In this document: positions 26,112 through 35,979 of the stretch, one piece after another | How positions within the stretch are numbered: the stretch's first letter is position 1 | Layout: every line of letters starts with the position of its first letter | NCBI RefSeq assembly: GCF_016735515.1 | Contig: NZ_JAERQZ010000002.1 | Span: 434,001-498,000 of the forward strand | Length of the DNA stretch: 64,000 bases | Source: Piscinibacter sp. HJYY11 | Lineage (GTDB): Bacteria > Pseudomonadota > Gammaproteobacteria > Burkholderiales > Burkholderiaceae_C | Direction: 5' to 3' | Notes under the pieces: generated by a model | What the model was told of the DNA's origin: nothing | Database searches by the model: none | What the model saw: the letters and a program-made list of their open reading frames with translations, nothing else | Program-made: the position numbers and the translations under genes

Positions 26112-27356
26112 GTGAAAACTTTGCATACGGTGGTGGCGCTGGTGGGCATCTCCTTGGCCGGCGGCGCCGCCTGGTGGTACCAGCGCAAGGGGCCGGGTCC
26201 CCAGGGGGTGGAAGGGGCTGCAGCGAGCGCATCGGCCGCACCGAACGCTTCGGCAGCCAGAGCGGCGGGTGGCCCCGGTGCTCCGGGTGGGCCCGTGCCG
26301 GTCGAGGTCGGCAAGGTGGAGGTGATCTCCATTGCCGACGATGCGCAGGGCGTCGGCTCGCTGCGATCACGCCAGGGCGTGACGCTGCGCCCCGAAGTGA
26401 GTGGGCGAATATCGCGCCTCGGGTTCGTCGACGGCCAACGCGTGAAGCGGGGCCAGTTGCTGGTGCAGCTCGACGACACCCTGCAGCAGGCGCAGCTGCA
26501 GCAGGCCGAGGCCAGCGCGAGCATCGCCCGCACCAACCTGCAGCGCAACCGCGAACTGCTTGCCGCCAATTTCGTGAGCCAGAGCATGGTCGACCAGACG
26601 GCTGCGGCCTTGCAGGTGGCCGAAGCCCAGGTTGCCCTGGCCAAGGCCCAGGTGTCGCGCATGCGCATCGAGGCGCCGTTCGACGGCGTGGTGGGCATCC
26701 GCGTCGTCAACGTCGGCGACTACGTGAAAGACGGCGCCGACCTCGTCAACGTGGAAGACATCTCGTCGGTGCTGCTCGACTTCCGCCTGGCCGAGCGCTA
26801 CGTCGCGCGCTTGAAGACCGGCCAGCCGGTCGAGGCCCAGCTCGACGCGATGCCTGGCCGCACGTTCAAGGGCCATGTCGATGCGTTCGACTCCGTGCTC
26901 GACGCCAACGGCCGCTCGCTGCTCGTACGCGCGCGCCTGGCCAACCCGGGAGGCGAGCTGCGCTCGGGCATGTTCGCCCGTACGCGCATCGTCTTTGCCA
27001 CGCGCAACAACGCGACGGTCGTGCCCGAAGAGGCGCTGGTGCCGCTCGCCGGCAAGCAATACCTGGTGAAGGTGGTCGACGGGCCCAAGGGCAAGCAATC
27101 GCAGCGCCTCGAGGCGCGCATCGGCATGCGCCTGCCGGGCAAGGTCGAGATCCTCGAAGGCCTGAGCGCCGGCGACCAGGTCGTCACCGCCGGCCAGGCC
27201 CGCCTGATGCGTGAGCCGCTGCCGCTGCGCATCGTCGACCTCAACAACCCGTCGCGGGGTGCAGGCAGCCCGGGCCGTGCGGCCAGCGGGCCGGCGCGCG
27301 CGGCCAGTGCGGGTGCCAGTGCCGGCGCGAGTGTGGTGCGGCCGACGGCGCTCTGA
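26112..27356 (+). CDS. RND efflux periplasmic adaptor (membrane fusion protein)
   Basis: This 414-residue adaptor starts at GTG with an N-terminal hydrophobic anchor (VVALVGISLAGGAAWWY). A Gly/Ala/Pro-rich linker leads to the first half lipoyl domain (LRPEVSGRISRLGFVDGQRVKRGQLLVQLD). An alpha hairpin rich in Gln and Ala spans about residues 150-205, followed by the second lipoyl half RIEAPFDGVVGIRVVNVGDYV and the beta-barrel. The C-terminal tail is low-complexity Ala/Gly/Ser. It bridges the downstream inner-membrane pump to an outer-membrane channel, which is not encoded nearby. The drug or substrate is unknown. Confidence 0.92.
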   Translation: MKTLHTVVALVGISLAGGAAWWYQRKGPGPQGVEGAAASASAAPNASAARAAGGPGAPGGPVPVEVGKVEVISIADDAQGVGSLRSRQGVTLRPEVSGRISRLGFVDGQRVKRGQLLVQLDDTLQQAQLQQAEASASIARTNLQRNRELLAANFVSQSMVDQTAAALQVAEAQVALAKAQVSRMRIEAPFDGVVGIRVVNVGDYVKDGADLVNVEDISSVLLDFRLAERYVARLKTGQPVEAQLDAMPGRTFKGHVDAFDSVLDANGRSLLVRARLANPGGELRSGMFARTRIVFATRNNATVVPEEALVPLAGKQYLVKVVDGPKGKQSQRLEARIGMRLPGKVEILEGLSAGDQVVTAGQARLMREPLPLRIVDLNNPSRGAGSPGRAASGPARAASAGASAGASVVRPTAL

Positions 27357-27402
27357 TCGCCGCCCCGATTGATTTGTTCGCCGTCGCTGAGAGGCGCATG
27401 CC

Positions 27403-30400
27403 ATGAAGCTGTCTGACGTCACCATCCGCCGCCCGGTCTTTGCGACCGTGCTGTCCTTGCTGCTCATCCTGATCGGGGCGGTGTCGTTCACGCGGCTGCA
27501 GGTGCGCGAGTACCCGCGCATCGACGAGCCGGTCGTCAACGTGACCACGCGGCTCGTGGGCGCGTCGTCGGAAGTGATCGAGTCGCAGGTGACCAAGCCG
27601 CTCGAAGACTCCATCGCAGGGATCGACGGCGTGGAGATCATCACCTCGGTGTCGCGCTCCGAGCAGAGCCAGATCACGGTTCGCTTCAAGCTCGAGAAGG
27701 ACCCTGACGATGCGGCGGCCGACGTGCGCGACCGGGTTTCGCGCGTGCGGGCACGCCTGCCCGATGCGGTCGACGAGCCCGTCATCGCCAAGGTGGAGGC
27801 CGATGCCACGCCCACCATCTGGCTCGCGTTCACGAGCGATACGCTCTCGCCGCTGCAGGTCACCGACGTCATCAACCGCATCGTCAAGCCGCGCCTGCAG
27901 ACGGTGAGCGGCGTGGCCGACGTGCAGGTCAATGGCGACCGCAAGTTCTCGATGCGCATCTGGCTCGACCCCGACCGGCTCGCCTCGTACAAGCTCACCG
28001 TGCAGGACGTGGAAGACGCCCTGCGCAAGCAGAACCTCGAAGTGCCCGCGGGCCGCATCGAGAGCCAGCAGCGCGAGTTCAGCGTGACGGCTCGCACCGA
28101 CCTCAACACCATCGAGCAGTTCAACGCCGTCGCGCTCAAGACCGTCAACGGCTACACCGTGCGCTTGCGCGATGTCGCGCGCATCGAGCAGGCCGCGGCC
28201 AGCGAGCGCAGCAGCGTGCGCCTGAACGGCGTGCCGTCGATCTCTGCCGGCGTGATCCGCCAGGCCACGGCCAACCCGCTGGAGGTGTCGGCCGGCGTGC
28301 GCGACATGATGCCCAAGCTGCAGCAGGACCTGCCGCCGGGCATCAAGGTCCAGGTGGCCAACGACAACTCGGTGTTCATCGACAGGTCGGTCAAGTCGGT
28401 GTACCGCACCATCACCGAAGCCGTGGTGCTGGTGGCGCTCGTGGTGTTTCTCTTCCTGCGGCACATGCGGGCGGCGATCATCCCGCTGGTCACCATTCCG
28501 GTGAGCCTGATCGGCACCTTCGCGATCATGGCGGTGGCTGGGTTCACCATCAACACGCTCACGCTGCTGGCGCTGGTGCTGGCGATCGGCCTGGTCGTCG
28601 ACGACGCGATCGTGGTGCTGGAAAACATTTTCCGCCACATCGAGGACGGCATGTCGCCGTTCCAGGCGGCGCTGAAGGGCGCGAAGGAAATCGGCTTCGC
28701 GGTGGTCGCGATGACGATGACGCTGGCGGCGGTGTTTGCGCCGCTCGCGTTTGCTCCAGGGCGCACGGGGCGCCTGTTCACCGAGTTCGCGTTGACGCTC
28801 GCCGGCGCGGTGATCGTCTCGGGCTTCGTCGCGCTCACGCTCACGCCGATGATGTGCAGCAAGCTGCTGCGCCACGAGGCCAAGCCCAATCGTTTCGACA
28901 TCTGGATGGAAGCCGGCCTCGACCGCCTGACCCGCGGCTACGGCAGCGCGCTGCGCTGGACCCTCGCACACCGCTGGATCGTGCTGGTGGTGATGGTGGC
29001 TTCGGCGGCCGGCAGCTGGTATCTCTTTCGCACGGCCAAGAGCGAGTTGGCCCCGATGGAAGACCGCGGGGTGATCCTCGCCACCATCAACGCGCCCGAC
29101 GGCTCCACGCTCGACTACACCGCGCGATACCTGCGGGCCATCGAGGGCATCGGCCGCGACTACCCCGAGTTCGACCGTGTGTTCGTCGTGGCGGGCAACC
29201 CGACGGTGTCGCAAGGCATCTCGTTCCTGCGCACGGTCGACTGGGACGAACGCGAGCGCAGCACGCTGCAGCTCGCCCGTGAACTGCAGCCGCGCTTTGC
29301 CGGCCTGCCGGGCGTGACGGCCTTCCCGGTCACGCCGCCCAGCCTGGGCCAGGGCTTCCGCGAGCGACCGATCAACTACGTCATCGTCACCAACGATTCG
29401 TACGAAAACCTGTCCCGCGTGGCGCAGCAGATGGTGGCCGAGATGGCCAAGAACCCCGGCTTCGTGCAGCCCGACACCGACCTGCGGCTCAACAAGCCGG
29501 AGATCTTTCTCGAAGTCGACCGCGACCGTGCCGCCGATGCCGGCGTGAGCGTCGACCAGGTGGCCCGCACGGTCGAGACCATGCTGGGCGGCCGCGCCGT
29601 GACGCGCTACAAGCGCGACGCCGACCAGTACGACGTGCTGGTGCAGACCGAGATCCGCGGCCGCACCACGCCGGAAGACATCGACAAGCTCTTCGTGCGC
29701 GGCCGTGGCGACGCGATGGTGCCGCTGTCGTCGCTCGTGAAGGTGCGCGAGTCGGTGAGCCCGCGCGAGCTGAACCACTTCAACCAGCGCCGCTCGGTGT
29801 CGATCACCGCCAACCTGGCACCCGGCTATTCGCTCGGCGAGGCGCTGCAGTTCATGGACGACTCCGCCCGCAAGGTGCTCCAGCCGGGCTACTCGACCGA
29901 ACTCAACGGCGTGTCGCGCGAATTCCGCTCGTCGAGCGGGGCGCTCGGGCTCGTGTTCGCGCTGGCGCTGCTCTTCATCTTCCTGGTGCTCAGCGCGCAG
30001 TTCGAGAGCTTCATCGACCCCTTCGTGATCATGCTGTCGGTGCCGCTGTCGATGGTGGGCGCGCTCGGGGCGCTGCAGCTCACGGGGGGCACGCTCAACG
30101 TGTATTCGCAGATCGGGCTCATCACGCTGGTGGGGCTCATCACCAAGCACGGCATCCTGATCGTCGAATTCAGCAACCAGTTGCGCCAGCAGGGCCGCTC
30201 GACCTTCGATGCGGTCACCGAGGCCGCCTCGTTGCGCCTGCGGCCCATCCTGATGACCACCGGCGCCATGGTGCTCGGCGCCGTGCCGCTGGCCATCGCG
30301 ACCGGCGCGGGCGCCGAGAGCCGCCAGCAGATCGGCTGGGTGATCGTGGGCGGCATGTCGCTGGGCACCTTGCTCACGATCTTTGTGGTGCCGACGGTGT

Positions 30401-30498
30401 ATTCGCTCTTCGCGCGCAAGTCGGTGCCGGGGGCGATCGAGACGCCGGCGGTGGACGACGAGGGCGGCGAGAAAGGCTCGCACCCCGCGCACGCCTGA
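27403..30498 (+). CDS. RND family efflux pump, inner-membrane permease (AcrB/MexF type)
   Basis: This is a 1031-residue 12-TM permease starting MKLSDVTIRRPVFATVLSLLLILIGAVSF. It has two large periplasmic loops after TM1 and TM7 and the proton-relay pair in TM4 (GLVVDDAIVVLENIFRH, about 396-412). The C-terminal half repeats the SGLVALTLTPMM-like and GLITKHGILIVEFSNQLR signatures of hydrophobe/amphiphile exporters, so it is not a heavy-metal pump. A GAGAGG ribosome site precedes the ATG. The adaptor is 46 nt upstream and no TolC-like gene is present, so it must borrow a channel. It ends 3 nt from the convergent mobA stop. Confidence 0.95.
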   Translation: MKLSDVTIRRPVFATVLSLLLILIGAVSFTRLQVREYPRIDEPVVNVTTRLVGASSEVIESQVTKPLEDSIAGIDGVEIITSVSRSEQSQITVRFKLEKDPDDAAADVRDRVSRVRARLPDAVDEPVIAKVEADATPTIWLAFTSDTLSPLQVTDVINRIVKPRLQTVSGVADVQVNGDRKFSMRIWLDPDRLASYKLTVQDVEDALRKQNLEVPAGRIESQQREFSVTARTDLNTIEQFNAVALKTVNGYTVRLRDVARIEQAAASERSSVRLNGVPSISAGVIRQATANPLEVSAGVRDMMPKLQQDLPPGIKVQVANDNSVFIDRSVKSVYRTITEAVVLVALVVFLFLRHMRAAIIPLVTIPVSLIGTFAIMAVAGFTINTLTLLALVLAIGLVVDDAIVVLENIFRHIEDGMSPFQAALKGAKEIGFAVVAMTMTLAAVFAPLAFAPGRTGRLFTEFALTLAGAVIVSGFVALTLTPMMCSKLLRHEAKPNRFDIWMEAGLDRLTRGYGSALRWTLAHRWIVLVVMVASAAGSWYLFRTAKSELAPMEDRGVILATINAPDGSTLDYTARYLRAIEGIGRDYPEFDRVFVVAGNPTVSQGISFLRTVDWDERERSTLQLARELQPRFAGLPGVTAFPVTPPSLGQGFRERPINYVIVTNDSYENLSRVAQQMVAEMAKNPGFVQPDTDLRLNKPEIFLEVDRDRAADAGVSVDQVARTVETMLGGRAVTRYKRDADQYDVLVQTEIRGRTTPEDIDKLFVRGRGDAMVPLSSLVKVRESVSPRELNHFNQRRSVSITANLAPGYSLGEALQFMDDSARKVLQPGYSTELNGVSREFRSSSGALGLVFALALLFIFLVLSAQFESFIDPFVIMLSVPLSMVGALGALQLTGGTLNVYSQIGLITLVGLITKHGILIVEFSNQLRQQGRSTFDAVTEAASLRLRPILMTTGAMVLGAVPLAIATGAGAESRQQIGWVIVGGMSLGTLLTIFVVPTVYSLFARKSVPGAIETPAVDDEGGEKGSHPAHA

Positions 30499-30501
30499 CC
30501 T

Positions 30502-31080
30502 TCAGGCGCGGGCCAGGTCGTCGGGCGTGTTGATGTTGAAGAAGGCAGCCGGGTCGTCGAAGGTGACCTCGGCCCGCCGCATCTGTGACATCCAGCGGCC
30601 GACCTTCCGTTCGCCCGCCGCGAGGTAGCGGCGCAGGCTGCCGGCCACGCCGAGCCGCATCAGGCAGAAGGCAGGCTCGGTGCCCGCGGCGGTGCGGGCG
30701 AGCACGAGGTCGATCTCGTCTTGCATCGCCTCGGCGAGACGGGCCACCAGGTCATCCGGGAAGCGCGGGCAGTCGCAGGGCACCGTGGCCAGGTAGGGCG
30801 TGTCGGCATGTGCCAGGCCGGCCAGGAAGCCGGCGAGTGGGCCCTGGTAACCAGAAAGATCCGGGGGGTCTGGCCACACCGGGGCGCCCCAGCGGGCGTA
30901 TTCGTCGAGGTGGCGGTTCGCGCTCAGCATCACCTTGCCGACCTGCGGCGTGAGGCGTTGCAGTGCCTGCAGCGCCAGTGGCTGGCCTCGATGAAGCTGC
31001 AGGCCCTTGTCGACACCCCCGAGCCGGCTGCCCTGGCCGCCGGCCAGCACGAGGCCGGTGATCTCGGAACGATCAACCAC
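30502..31080 (-). CDS. mobA: Molybdenum cofactor guanylyltransferase MobA
   Basis: This is a 192-residue nucleotidyltransferase matching the usual MobA length. The GTP-binding loop is [18 protein letters not shown] and the metal/phosphate segment is [19 protein letters not shown]. It attaches GMP to Mo-molybdopterin to make MGD for the DMSO-reductase family. The start is a GTG that overlaps the last 8 nt of moaA, implying coupling. A much longer in-frame extension exists inside moaA antisense-free sequence but is not MobA-like. Confidence 0.93.
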   Translation of the reverse strand: MVDRSEITGLVLAGGQGSRLGGVDKGLQLHRGQPLALQALQRLTPQVGKVMLSANRHLDEYARWGAPVWPDPPDLSGYQGPLAGFLAGLAHADTPYLATVPCDCPRFPDDLVARLAEAMQDEIDLVLARTAAGTEPAFCLMRLGVAGSLRRYLAAGERKVGRWMSQMRRAEVTFDDPAAFFNINTPDDLARA

Positions 31081-32197
31081 CGATGTAGTGCATCTCGACG
31101 CGGCGTTGGCCCGAGCCGGCCTCGGCCGCCTGCGCGCCGCGCAGTTCGGAGTAGCGATCGCTGCGGCCTTGCCAGATGAGGCCGATGGCGCCGGCGATCT
31201 GCTCGTCGCTGTGGCCGCCGCGCAGCAGGGCGCGCAGGTCGTGGCCTTGCGTCGCGAAGAGGCAGAGGAAGAGCTTGCCTTCGGTCGACAGCCGGGCGCG
31301 GTTGCAGTCGCGGCAGAAGGCCTGGGTGACGCTGGAGATCGCGCCGATCTCGCCGCCGCCGTCTGCGTAGGCCCAACGCTCGGCGGTCTCGCCGGCGTAG
31401 TTGGCGCCGATGGCGTGCAACGGAAAGACTTCGTTGAGCCGGGCGACGACTTCGGAGGAGGGCAGCACCTGGTCCATGCGCCAGCCGTTGGTCTCGCCCA
31501 CGTCCATGAACTCGATGAAGCGCAGCACCACGCGGCCGCCGAAGTGATCGCGGAAGTGGCGCGCCATCGGCACGATCTCGTGGTCGTTGACGCCGCGCTG
31601 CACCACCATGTTGACCTTGATCGGCCCGAGACCCACACGCTCGGCCGCCTCGATGCCGGCCAGCACGTCGGCGACCGGGAAGTCGGCGTCGTTCATGCGG
31701 CGGAAGATGGTGTCGTCGAGGGCGTCGAGGCTGACGGTGATGCGTTTGAGGCCGGCGTCCTTCAGCGCCTGGGCCTTGCGGGCGAGCAGGGACCCGTTGG
31801 TGGTGAGGGTGAGGTCGAGCGGCTCGCCATCGGGCGTGCGCAGCTGCGCCAGCATCTCGACCAGCACCTCGATGTGCTTGCGCAGCAGCGGCTCGCCGCC
31901 AGTAAGGCGGATCTTCTGCACGCCATGGGCGGCGAAGAGGCGGGCGGTGCGGGTGATCTCCTCGAAGCTCAGCAACGAGGTGTGCGGCAGGAACTGGTAG
32001 TGCTTGTCGAACACTTCCTTGGGCATGCAGTAGCCGCAGCGGAAGTTGCACCGGTCGGTGACGGAGATGCGCAGGTCGCGCAGCGGGCGGCCCAGGGTGT
32101 CGGACAAGAGGCCCGTCGGCACGATCGGCTGCGCTGGAATGCGCGGCAACGCCGCGGCATAGCGGTGGTCGGCCAGGGGGATGACTTTCTCGGTCAT
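31073..32197 (-). CDS. moaA: GTP 3',8-cyclase MoaA
   Basis: This is a 374-residue radical SAM enzyme catalysing the first step of molybdopterin synthesis. The N-terminal 4Fe-4S cluster site is CNFRCGYC (Cys50, Cys54, Cys57). The C-terminal cluster uses FCRDC and a third Cys about 14 residues later (LFLCLFA). The protein ends in the conserved Gly-Gly tail (HYIGG) that inserts into the active site. [11 protein letters not shown] is the SAM-contact GGE motif. Genes for moaC and moaB/mog are not in this window. It is followed by mobA with an 8-nt overlap. Confidence 0.97.
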   Translation of the reverse strand: MTEKVIPLADHRYAAALPRIPAQPIVPTGLLSDTLGRPLRDLRISVTDRCNFRCGYCMPKEVFDKHYQFLPHTSLLSFEEITRTARLFAAHGVQKIRLTGGEPLLRKHIEVLVEMLAQLRTPDGEPLDLTLTTNGSLLARKAQALKDAGLKRITVSLDALDDTIFRRMNDADFPVADVLAGIEAAERVGLGPIKVNMVVQRGVNDHEIVPMARHFRDHFGGRVVLRFIEFMDVGETNGWRMDQVLPSSEVVARLNEVFPLHAIGANYAGETAERWAYADGGGEIGAISSVTQAFCRDCNRARLSTEGKLFLCLFATQGHDLRALLRGGHSDEQIAGAIGLIWQGRSDRYSELRGAQAAEAGSGQRRVEMHYIGG

Positions 32198-32252
32198 CGC
32201 CCGATTGTGCCGCTGCGGCGCTGCGCCTGCGCGAGAGGGTGCCTGAGCGGCG

Positions 32253-32927
32253 TTATGGCACGTCGTTGGGGATGGCGGGCGCGGGCTCGGCCACGGTGGC
32301 CGGTGTCGCGGCTGGCGTGGCCGTCGCCAGTGAGGCTGCGCTGTCGGCGCGGCGGGCGCCGGTGAAACGCTTGGCCCAGTACTTCACGCCCATGCTCTCG
32401 ACGCGCACTTCGCCGCCGGTGCGCGGGGCGTGAATGAACTTGCCTTCGCCGATGTAGATGCCGACGTGCGAGAAGGTGCGGCGCAGGGTGTTGAAGAACA
32501 CCAGATCGCCGGGCTGCAACTCGTCTTTCTTCACCGGGGAAAAGCCTGTCGCCTTGGCCTGGTCATCGACCCGGCGGGGCAGCACCAGGCCGAGGGTGCT
32601 TTCGTAGATGTGGCGGGTGAAGCCGCTGCAGTCGAAGCCGTCGTCGGAGTTGTCGCCGCCACGCTTGTAGGGCACGCCGAGGAAGTTCATCGCCGACACG
32701 ACGAGGCCTGACGTGGTGTCGCGCACCTGGCGCCCGATGGAGGCGGCGCTGTCGATGGCCACGGCGTTGGAGCCGGAGGTGTGGCGCTTCTCCAGCACGC
32801 CACGCTCGATCAGCAACTGGGCCACCAGGTCCTGGCCTTCGGGCGCGGCCTGGACCCCCGCGGCCGCACACGCGCAGGCCAGCGCGAGAAGCGCTGAACG
32901 CAAGCGGGGCACGGGCTGGCGAGTCAT
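32253..32927 (-). CDS. NlpC/P60 (C40) peptidoglycan endopeptidase
   Basis: This 224-residue exported protein has a signal peptide up to about residue 28 (VQAAPEG). The catalytic domain has Cys100 in FDCSGF, His154 in FSHVGIYIG and His166 in FIHAPR, the complete Cys-His-His set. It should cut the D-gamma-Glu-mDAP bond in cell-wall peptides. The last 30 residues are an Ala/Thr/Pro-rich tail. It is 55 nt upstream of moaA on the same strand. A good promoter abuts the start codon, predicting a leaderless mRNA. Confidence 0.92.
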   Translation of the reverse strand: MTRQPVPRLRSALLALACACAAAGVQAAPEGQDLVAQLLIERGVLEKRHTSGSNAVAIDSAASIGRQVRDTTSGLVVSAMNFLGVPYKRGGDNSDDGFDCSGFTRHIYESTLGLVLPRRVDDQAKATGFSPVKKDELQPGDLVFFNTLRRTFSHVGIYIGEGKFIHAPRTGGEVRVESMGVKYWAKRFTGARRADSAASLATATPAATPATVAEPAPAIPNDVP

Positions 32928-32934
32928 GGGCTGC

Positions 32935-32964
32935 AGGATAGGGGAGCCGGGCGACGAGCGTCAA
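32935..32964 (-). promoter_or_regulatory. Promoter of the NlpC/P60 gene, leaderless transcript predicted
   Basis: On the minus strand, TTGACG (32959-32964) is separated by 18 nt from TATCCT (32935-32940). The ATG begins 7 nt after the -10, so transcription should start at the initiation codon. There is no Shine-Dalgarno sequence, consistent with leaderless translation. Confidence 0.6.
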
Positions 32965-33095
32965 CCGAAAAGGCAGGTGCGACAGGGACTTATCAGTCTT
33001 TCTTCATGCGATTCGCTCCTGCAGCCCCTGGCCCGCCCCGATGCAGGCCAAAGGCTCACCGGTTAGCCTCCACTTCCCTGTTCAGGAGTTGAAAC

Positions 33096-34076
33096 ATGTT
33101 CAAAGCTTTGCTGCTGGAGAAGACCGACGCCGGCTTCTCCGCCCAAGTCCAGTCCGTGGACGAAGCCCGCCTGCCGGCTGGTGACGTGCTGGTCCAGGTC
33201 GAGTGCTCCACCCTCAACTACAAGGATGGCCTGGCGATCACCAACAAAGCGCCGGTGGTGCGCCAGTGGCCCATGGTCGCCGGCATCGACGGGGCTGGCA
33301 CCGTGCTCGAGAGCCAGCACCCCGGCTGGAAGCCCGGTGACCGCTTCGTGCTCAACGGCTGGGGCGTCGGCGAAACGCACTGGGGTTGCCTGGCCGAGCG
33401 GGCCCGGCTCAAGGGCGACTGGCTGGTCAAGCTGCCTGCGGCGTTCACCTCACGCCAGGCCATGGCGATCGGCACCGCCGGCTACACCGCCATGCTCTGC
33501 GTGCTGGCGCTGGAGCGCCACGGCTTGAAGCCGGGTGACGGCGAGGTGCTGGTGACCGGTGCCACCGGTGGCGTCGGCAGCGTGGCGACGGCCTTGCTCG
33601 CTCGCCTGGGTTATCGCGTGGTCGGCTCGACCGGCAAGGCCGCCGAGGCCGATTACCTGAAAGAGCTGGGCGCTGTGGGCGTGATCGATCGCGCCGAGCT
33701 GAGCGCGCCCGGCAAGCCCTTGCAGAAGGAGCGCTGGGCGGCGGTCGTCGATGCGGTCGGCAGCCACACCCTCGTCAACGCCTGCGCGCAGACCCGCTAC
33801 GGCGGTGTGGTGGCCGCGTGTGGCCTCGCGCAAGGCAGTGATCTGCCGGGCACGGTGCTGCCCTTCATCCTGCGCAGCGTCACGCTGGCGGGTGTCGACA
33901 GCGTCATGGCGCCGCTTGCGCTGCGCCAGCAGGCGTGGGACAGGTTGGCGAAAGATTTGGACCCTAAGCTGCTCGAGCGCGTGGCCCAGGACATCGAGCT
34001 CGGCGACGCGATCTCGCACGCCGAAGCCTTGATGGCCGGCAAGGTGCGAGGCCGGTTGGTCGTGCACATTCGATAA
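33096..34076 (+). CDS. acuI: Acryloyl-CoA reductase / YhdH-type MDR oxidoreductase
   Basis: This 326-residue medium-chain dehydrogenase/reductase is of the zinc-free AcuI/YhdH type. It begins [11 protein letters not shown], has [11 protein letters not shown] and GIDGAGTV in the GroES-like half and the NADPH loop [16 protein letters not shown] in the Rossmann half. Known members reduce acryloyl-CoA to propionyl-CoA with NADPH. prpE starts 13 nt downstream, so the pair probably channels acrylate or 3-hydroxypropionate carbon, or propionate, into propionyl-CoA. An AGGAG ribosome site precedes the ATG. A general quinone-reductase role cannot be excluded. Confidence 0.85.
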   Translation: MFKALLLEKTDAGFSAQVQSVDEARLPAGDVLVQVECSTLNYKDGLAITNKAPVVRQWPMVAGIDGAGTVLESQHPGWKPGDRFVLNGWGVGETHWGCLAERARLKGDWLVKLPAAFTSRQAMAIGTAGYTAMLCVLALERHGLKPGDGEVLVTGATGGVGSVATALLARLGYRVVGSTGKAAEADYLKELGAVGVIDRAELSAPGKPLQKERWAAVVDAVGSHTLVNACAQTRYGGVVAACGLAQGSDLPGTVLPFILRSVTLAGVDSVMAPLALRQQAWDRLAKDLDPKLLERVAQDIELGDAISHAEALMAGKVRGRLVVHIR

Positions 34077-34089
34077 AAAGGAGACAGCG

Positions 34090-35976
34090 ATGAGCCGCTA
34101 CGCAGACTTCCACCGCCGCTCGCTCGAAGACCGCGACGGCTTCTGGCGGGAGCAGGCGGCCCTCATCGATTGGCACAAGCCGCCGCAGACCATCTGCGAC
34201 TACAGCAGGCCGCCGTTTGCCAAGTGGTTCGTCGGTGGAGAGACCAACCTCTGCCACAACGCCGTCGATCGCCACGTGGCGATGCGGCCCGACCAGAACG
34301 CGCTGATCTGGGTGTCGACCGAGGTCGACCAGCAGCGTGTCTACAGCTTCCGCGAGCTGCATGCCGAGGTGCAGCGCATGGCTGCCTGCCTCAAGGCCCT
34401 GGGCGTGAGGCAGGGCGACCGCGTGCTGATCTACATGCCGATGATCCCGGAGGCGGCGTTTGCGATGCTGGCCTGTGCGCGCATCGGTGCGATCCACTCG
34501 GTGGTGTTTGGCGGCTTTGCGAGCAACAGCCTGGCGAGCCGCATCGACGACGCCACGCCGGTGGTCGTGGTCAGCGCCGACGCCGGCAGCCGCAGCGGCA
34601 AGGTCGTGCCGTACAAGCCGCTGCTCGACGAGGCGCTGCGCTTGTCCGCGCACAAGCCGAAGAAGGTGCTGATGGTGGACCGTGGTCTGGCGCCGTTCGA
34701 GCGCACCAGCCGCGATGCCGACTATGCGGCGCTGCGCGAGCAGCACCTGAACGAGAAGGTGCCCTGCACCTGGCTGCGCGCCACCGACCCGAGCTACACC
34801 CTCTACACCAGCGGCACAACCGGCAAGCCCAAAGGCGTGCAGCGCGACACCGGCGGCTACGCGGTGGCGCTGGCGGGCAGCATGAAGCATGTCTTCCAGG
34901 GCAAGCCCGGCGAGACCTTCTTCAGCGCCAGTGACATCGGCTGGGTGGTCGGCCACAGCTACATCATCTATGGCCCGCTGATCGCCGGCATGGCAACCGT
35001 GATGTACGAAGGCCTGCCCGTCCGGCCGGATGCCGGCGTGTGGTGGAGCCTGGTCGAGAAGTACAAGGTCAACCTGATGTTCACGGCGCCGACCGCGGTG
35101 CGGGTGCTGAAGAAGCACGACGAACGCTTCATCCGCGAACACGACCTGAGCTCCCTGCGCACGCTCTTCCTCGCAGGCGAACCGCTGGATGAGCCCACGG
35201 CCACCTGGATCGCCAGGGCGCTCGGCAAACCGGTGATCGACAACTACTGGCAGACCGAGACCGGCTGGCCCATCCTCACCATCGCCAACGGCGTGGAGAA
35301 AGCGAAGAGCAAGTTCGGCAGCCCGGGCTTCGCGATGTACGGCTACGACGTGAAGCTGCTGGACGAGTCGACCGGTGAAGAGTTAACCGGAGCGAACGAC
35401 AAGGGCGTGCTCGCGATCGAAGGCCCGCTGCCGCCCGGCTGCATGCAGACGGTGTGGGGTGACGACGAGCGCTTCGTGAAGACCTACTGGAACACGGTGC
35501 CCGGCCGCATGGTCTACAGCACCTTCGACTGGGGCATCCGCGACGAGGACGGCTACTACTTCATCCTCGGTCGCACCGATGACGTGATCAACGTGGCCGG
35601 CCACCGACTGGGCACGCGGGAGATCGAGGAGAGCATCTCGGGCCACCCTGCGGTGGCCGAGGTGGCGGTGGTCGGCGTGGCCGACTCGCTCAAGGGGCAG
35701 GTGGCGATGGCCTTCGCCGTCGTGAAAGACCCGGGCCTGATCGCCGACGAGGCGGGCAGGCTCAAGCTCGAGGGCGAGATCATGAAGACGGTCGACCAGA
35801 GCCTCGGCGCCGTGGCCCGGCCGGCACGGGTGCGCTTCGTGACGGTGCTGCCCAAGACACGCTCGGGCAAGCTGCTGCGCCGCGCCATCCAGGCGGTGTG
35901 CGAAGGCCGCGACCCCGGCGACCTGACCACGATCGAGGACCCGACTGCGCTGCAGCAGATCCGCGATCTGGTCTGA
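34090..35976 (+). CDS. prpE: Propionate-CoA ligase PrpE
   Basis: This is a 628-residue acyl-adenylate-forming enzyme, the usual PrpE length. The N-terminus MSRYADFHRRSLEDRDGFW is typical of the ACS/PrpE group. The AMP-binding loop is YTSGTTGKPKGVQRDTGG (near 239); A8 hinge and the acetyl-regulated lysine region appear near TRSGKLLRRAIQ at the C-terminus (PKTRSGK). It makes propionyl-CoA from propionate, ATP and CoA. It overlaps nothing and sits 13 nt after acuI in the same operon, with AAGGAG upstream. Acetate may be a secondary substrate. Confidence 0.93.
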   Translation: MSRYADFHRRSLEDRDGFWREQAALIDWHKPPQTICDYSRPPFAKWFVGGETNLCHNAVDRHVAMRPDQNALIWVSTEVDQQRVYSFRELHAEVQRMAACLKALGVRQGDRVLIYMPMIPEAAFAMLACARIGAIHSVVFGGFASNSLASRIDDATPVVVVSADAGSRSGKVVPYKPLLDEALRLSAHKPKKVLMVDRGLAPFERTSRDADYAALREQHLNEKVPCTWLRATDPSYTLYTSGTTGKPKGVQRDTGGYAVALAGSMKHVFQGKPGETFFSASDIGWVVGHSYIIYGPLIAGMATVMYEGLPVRPDAGVWWSLVEKYKVNLMFTAPTAVRVLKKHDERFIREHDLSSLRTLFLAGEPLDEPTATWIARALGKPVIDNYWQTETGWPILTIANGVEKAKSKFGSPGFAMYGYDVKLLDESTGEELTGANDKGVLAIEGPLPPGCMQTVWGDDERFVKTYWNTVPGRMVYSTFDWGIRDEDGYYFILGRTDDVINVAGHRLGTREIEESISGHPAVAEVAVVGVADSLKGQVAMAFAVVKDPGLIADEAGRLKLEGEIMKTVDQSLGAVARPARVRFVTVLPKTRSGKLLRRAIQAVCEGRDPGDLTTIEDPTALQQIRDLV

Positions 35977-35979
35977 GTC

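Noticed and set aside
27241..30492. A 1083-codon open frame antisense to the RND pump
   Set aside because: The RND pump is certain and the antisense protein is Arg/His/Asp-rich without a fold signature.
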